A stretch of 64,000 nt of DNA from the NCBI RefSeq assembly GCF_028290625.1, contig NZ_JAQGJM010000024.1, forward strand, positions 1 through 64,000. The letters run 5' to 3'. The DNA is from Devosia sp. GTDB lineage: Bacteria; Pseudomonadota; Alphaproteobacteria; Rhizobiales; Devosiaceae. Position 1 is the stretch's first letter. Every line of letters begins with the position of its first letter. This document shows, piece by piece, positions 61,699 through 64,000 of the stretch. The notes under the pieces were generated by a model. The model saw only the letters and a list, made by a program, of their open reading frames with translations, had not been told where the DNA came from and searched no databases. Made by a program: the position numbers and the translations under genes.

Positions 61699-63467
61699 CC
61701 GAGCAAACCGCAGCCGCCACCCGCGTCGATGCCGTCACCGGCGCCGTGATCCAGGGCGCGCTGGAGAACATCGCCATCGAGATGGGCCACAAGCTGATGC
61801 GCATGAGCTATTCCAGCATCATCCGCGAAAGCGAGGATTTCGGCACCGCGTTGACCGACGCCACCGGCCGCCAGATGTGCGAGTGCAAGATGAGCACGCC
61901 GCTGCAGTCGGGCCCGATCCCCGGTTATGTGCGCGGCATTCTCAAGCAGTTGAAGGCGCGCGGCCAAACGGTCCAGCCGGGCGACGTCATCATGCATAAC
62001 GACCCCTATGGCGGCGCCAGCCACGGCCCCGACGTGGGCTTTGCGGTGCCGGTATTCCTCGACAACCAGCTGATCGGCTGGTCCGTCACCACGGCGCACC
62101 ATCTCGATATCGGCGCCTCCACACCCGGCAGCACCGGCATCGTGGATGCCGTCGATACCTATGCCGAGGGCCTGCAATTCAAGGCCATTAAGGTGGTGGA
62201 AGCCGGCAAGCGCAATGAAGCGGTGTGGTCGATCCTGCGCGACAATATTCGCGCCTCGGCGCTGGTCGTGGGCGATATGGAAGCTCAGGTCCAGACGGCC
62301 CAGATCGGCGCCGAGCGGTTCCTGGCGCTGGTCAACCAATATAGCCTCAAGACCGTCATGGATGCCTTCGAGGACCTGCTGGATTATTCCGAACGTCTGA
62401 TGCGCACCGCGATCGCGGCCCTGCCCGATGGCGATTACGCAGCCACCACCTTCATCGACGGCTTCCTCGACGACGCCGATCCGACCCGCAAGGATTTGCC
62501 GATCGCCGTAACCCTCAAGGTGCGCGGCGATAGCCTGACGGTGGACCTCACAGGCACGGCCCCGCAATTGCCCGACCGGCCGATCAACATGCCGCTGGTC
62601 GGCACGGTCGATATTTCGATCTGGCTGACGCTGCGCTCGATCCTGCTGGATAGCGTGCTGTATGGCGCCATCCCCCAGAACGAGGGCCTGAGCCGTCCCA
62701 TCACCATTGTGGCCCCGCTCGGCAGCCTTGCCAATCCGATCTTCCCGGCGCCGGTGATCGCCCGCTTCTGCCCTGGCAATGCGCTGGCCGATACGGTGAT
62801 GAAGGCACTGGCCCAGGCGGTGCCCGAGCAGATTTCGGCCGGCATCGGCAATCTGCGCGTCGTCGCCTTTTCAGGCACCGAGGCCGGCAAGCAATGGGTG
62901 CATATGGAAATTCTCGAGGGCAGCTATGGCGGCCGTTTCGGCTCGGACGGCATGGACGCCGTCGATACGCTGTTTGCCAACACCCGCAACAATCCGATCG
63001 AGGATATCGAGTCCCACCTGCCCATCCGAGTGGACCGCTATGAACTGCGCGAAAATTCGATGGCCGCCGGCCGCACACGTGGCGGCATCGGTACGATCCG
63101 CGAGTTCACCTTCCTGTCCGACGGAGCCTTCTCGGTCGAGGGCGATGGCCACAAGTACAAGCCTTGGGGCTATGACGGCGGCGCCGATGGTTACAATGCC
63201 TCGTTGCGGCTGATCCACAAGGCCGGCGGCGAAACGCAACTGGCCTCCAAGGTGCCCTATCACAAGATCAAGGCGGGCGATCACCTGATCTCGCAGGGCC
63301 CGAGCGGCGGCGGCTATGGCAATCCGCGCGAGCGCGATCCGGCCTCGGTCGTCTCCGACGTGCTGGAAGGCTTCATTTCCCCTGAGATTGCGGCCAACGA
63401 ATATGGCGTGGTGATCATCAACGGCACGCTCGACACCACCGCAACCCAGGCCCGCCGCTCGGCCTAG
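61695..63467 (+). CDS. hyuB: Hydantoinase family protein, subunit B (HyuB)
   Basis: Partner subunit of HyuA, 590 residues, starting in the HyuA stop (ATGA). Hallmarks are RMSYSSIIRESEDFGTALTDATGR (about 36-59), GDVIMHNDPYGGASHGPDVGFAVPVF (about 96-121), TTAHHLDIGASTPGS and MEILEGSYGGRFGSDGMDAVDT (about 403-424), all standard for HyuB. It carries out the hydrolytic half of the ring opening with likely metal ligands in the HHLD and DP segments. It ends the rightward unit. Confidence 0.93.
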   Translation: MTEQTAAATRVDAVTGAVIQGALENIAIEMGHKLMRMSYSSIIRESEDFGTALTDATGRQMCECKMSTPLQSGPIPGYVRGILKQLKARGQTVQPGDVIMHNDPYGGASHGPDVGFAVPVFLDNQLIGWSVTTAHHLDIGASTPGSTGIVDAVDTYAEGLQFKAIKVVEAGKRNEAVWSILRDNIRASALVVGDMEAQVQTAQIGAERFLALVNQYSLKTVMDAFEDLLDYSERLMRTAIAALPDGDYAATTFIDGFLDDADPTRKDLPIAVTLKVRGDSLTVDLTGTAPQLPDRPINMPLVGTVDISIWLTLRSILLDSVLYGAIPQNEGLSRPITIVAPLGSLANPIFPAPVIARFCPGNALADTVMKALAQAVPEQISAGIGNLRVVAFSGTEAGKQWVHMEILEGSYGGRFGSDGMDAVDTLFANTRNNPIEDIESHLPIRVDRYELRENSMAAGRTRGGIGTIREFTFLSDGAFSVEGDGHKYKPWGYDGGADGYNASLRLIHKAGGETQLASKVPYHKIKAGDHLISQGPSGGGYGNPRERDPASVVSDVLEGFISPEIAANEYGVVIINGTLDTTATQARRSA

Positions 63468-63510
63468 AAACACTGATACCGGCTGTCGCCCTGCCCGGCG
63501 ACGCCGGGGT

Positions 63511-63536
63511 GGGGTCGCGCCCCAAGGCGCGGCCCC
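63511..63536. terminator. Probable bidirectional terminator between convergent genes
   Basis: GGGGTCGCGCC (63511-63521) pairs with GGCGCGGCCCC (63526-63536) through eleven pairs including one G-U, with a CCAA loop. No long T tract is present on either side. It lies between hyuB and the convergent binding-protein gene. Confidence 0.55.
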
Positions 63537-63537
63537 T

Positions 63538-64000
63538 TCACCCCTCGAGAAATTCCCGCCAGCGCCGCACCAGATAACTGTGCTCGTCCATGAAGGCGTT
63601 CCACACCCGCACCCGCGACATGCGCTCGAAATAGGAGCCGCCCTCGCGCACTTCGCCCGGCGCGATGGCGGCTGCGCCCGTCGGATCGGTCAGCGTGGTT
63701 TCGGCGGGCTTGCCGGCATACCAATAGTCCCATTCCGCAGCGCTCAAATGCGGGCGCACCAGATCGGGCAGCACGAAGTAATAGCCCTGCCGGGCCACGA
63801 TGGCCCCGCCTTTCCCGTTCATCCACCAGTTCAGATAGGCGTAAGCCGCGTCCAGTTGTTCGCCCTGGGCAGCCGAGGAAATGCACAAATCGACGTGCCA
63901 GCCGCGATAGCCTTCCTGCGGCACGGCGCAGATCACCGGGATGCCCTGGCGCCGCAACACGGCGATGGCGGGCGAAAACATCGATTGCAACACAGCTCCG
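63538..64000 (-). CDS. ABC transporter substrate-binding protein, C-terminal part (gene begins beyond the window)
   Basis: About 154 C-terminal residues of a periplasmic binding protein, open to the window edge. SPAIAVLRRQGIPVICAVPQEGYRGWHVDLCISSAAQGEQLDAAYAYLNWWMNGKGGAIVARQGY fits the second lobe of PotD/family-1 polyamine- or opine-type receptors, which commonly have P-x-E-G and A-x-x-F-I/L-N-W/D-x-M-L patterns here. It is probably the distal or single gene of another importer whose other parts lie to the right. The ligand is unknown. Confidence 0.8.
   Translation of the reverse strand, partial: GAVLQSMFSPAIAVLRRQGIPVICAVPQEGYRGWHVDLCISSAAQGEQLDAAYAYLNWWMNGKGGAIVARQGYYFVLPDLVRPHLSAAEWDYWYAGKPAETTLTDPTGAAAIAPGEVREGGSYFERMSRVRVWNAFMDEHSYLVRRWREFLEG

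Overview
The window looks like a chromosomal piece of a high-GC alphaproteobacterium, most likely Hyphomicrobiales (Rhizobiales). A Devosia-like genome is my best guess, with low certainty at genus level. The grounds are the overlapping rlmE and ppx genes, many ATGA/GTGA stop-start overlaps, several GTG and TTG starts with good Shine-Dalgarno sequences, GC-rich intergenic palindromes, and a very high density of ABC importers. I count seven complete importers plus one partial binding-protein gene. I see no insertion sequence, CRISPR array or rRNA.

Layout. 1-1788: a truncated and a complete MFS efflux-type transporter, tandem paralogues. 1944-3867 (-): ppx-rlmE. 4168-4241: tRNA-Gln(CUG), followed to about 5450 by a small foreign-looking patch with a HEPN-like unknown gene and a broken FRG-domain gene. 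5599-12464 (+): GNAT, a NagZ-like GH3 enzyme and a complete Dpp-type importer. 12465-13948 (-): a DHFR/RibD-like reductase and an NlpC/P60 cell-wall peptidase. 14013-20632 (-): a GH172 (DUF2961) glycosidase and a complete Dpp-type importer, divergent from a LacI regulator (20989-21993). 22001-24279: a MocR-type regulator, a small DUF1127-like protein and a GNAT.

24276-39878 is the most coherent block. A leftward operon (binding protein, two permeases, fused double ATPase, serine-hydrolase amidase candidate, AnmK) is divergent from a rightward operon (MalK-type importer, NanE, BadF-type kinase, MurQ). A DadA-type D-amino-acid dehydrogenase converges on it. Together they read as an uptake and breakdown route for peptidoglycan fragments: amide release, kinase steps to MurNAc-6-P and GlcNAc-6-P, lactyl-ether cleavage, and oxidation of D-amino acids. 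NagZ, NlpC/P60 and a second Dpp importer upstream fit the same theme.

40857-52554 (+) is one long co-directional run of ten genes: a MalK-type importer, an enolase-superfamily enzyme with two substituted active-site positions, a second MalK-type importer, and a 630-residue protein I do not recognise. A GntR/FCD regulator lies divergently upstream, across a strong palindrome. 52599-54263 is a MarR / TetX-like flavin monooxygenase pair around a double operator. 54324-63467 is a divergent hydantoin-type catabolic locus: an Rbs-type importer and carbamoylase leftward, HyuA-HyuB rightward. The window ends inside another binding-protein gene (63538-64000, -).

Recurring architecture: nearly every binding-protein gene is followed by a strong stem-loop, the usual arrangement for over-expressing the binding protein relative to the membrane components.
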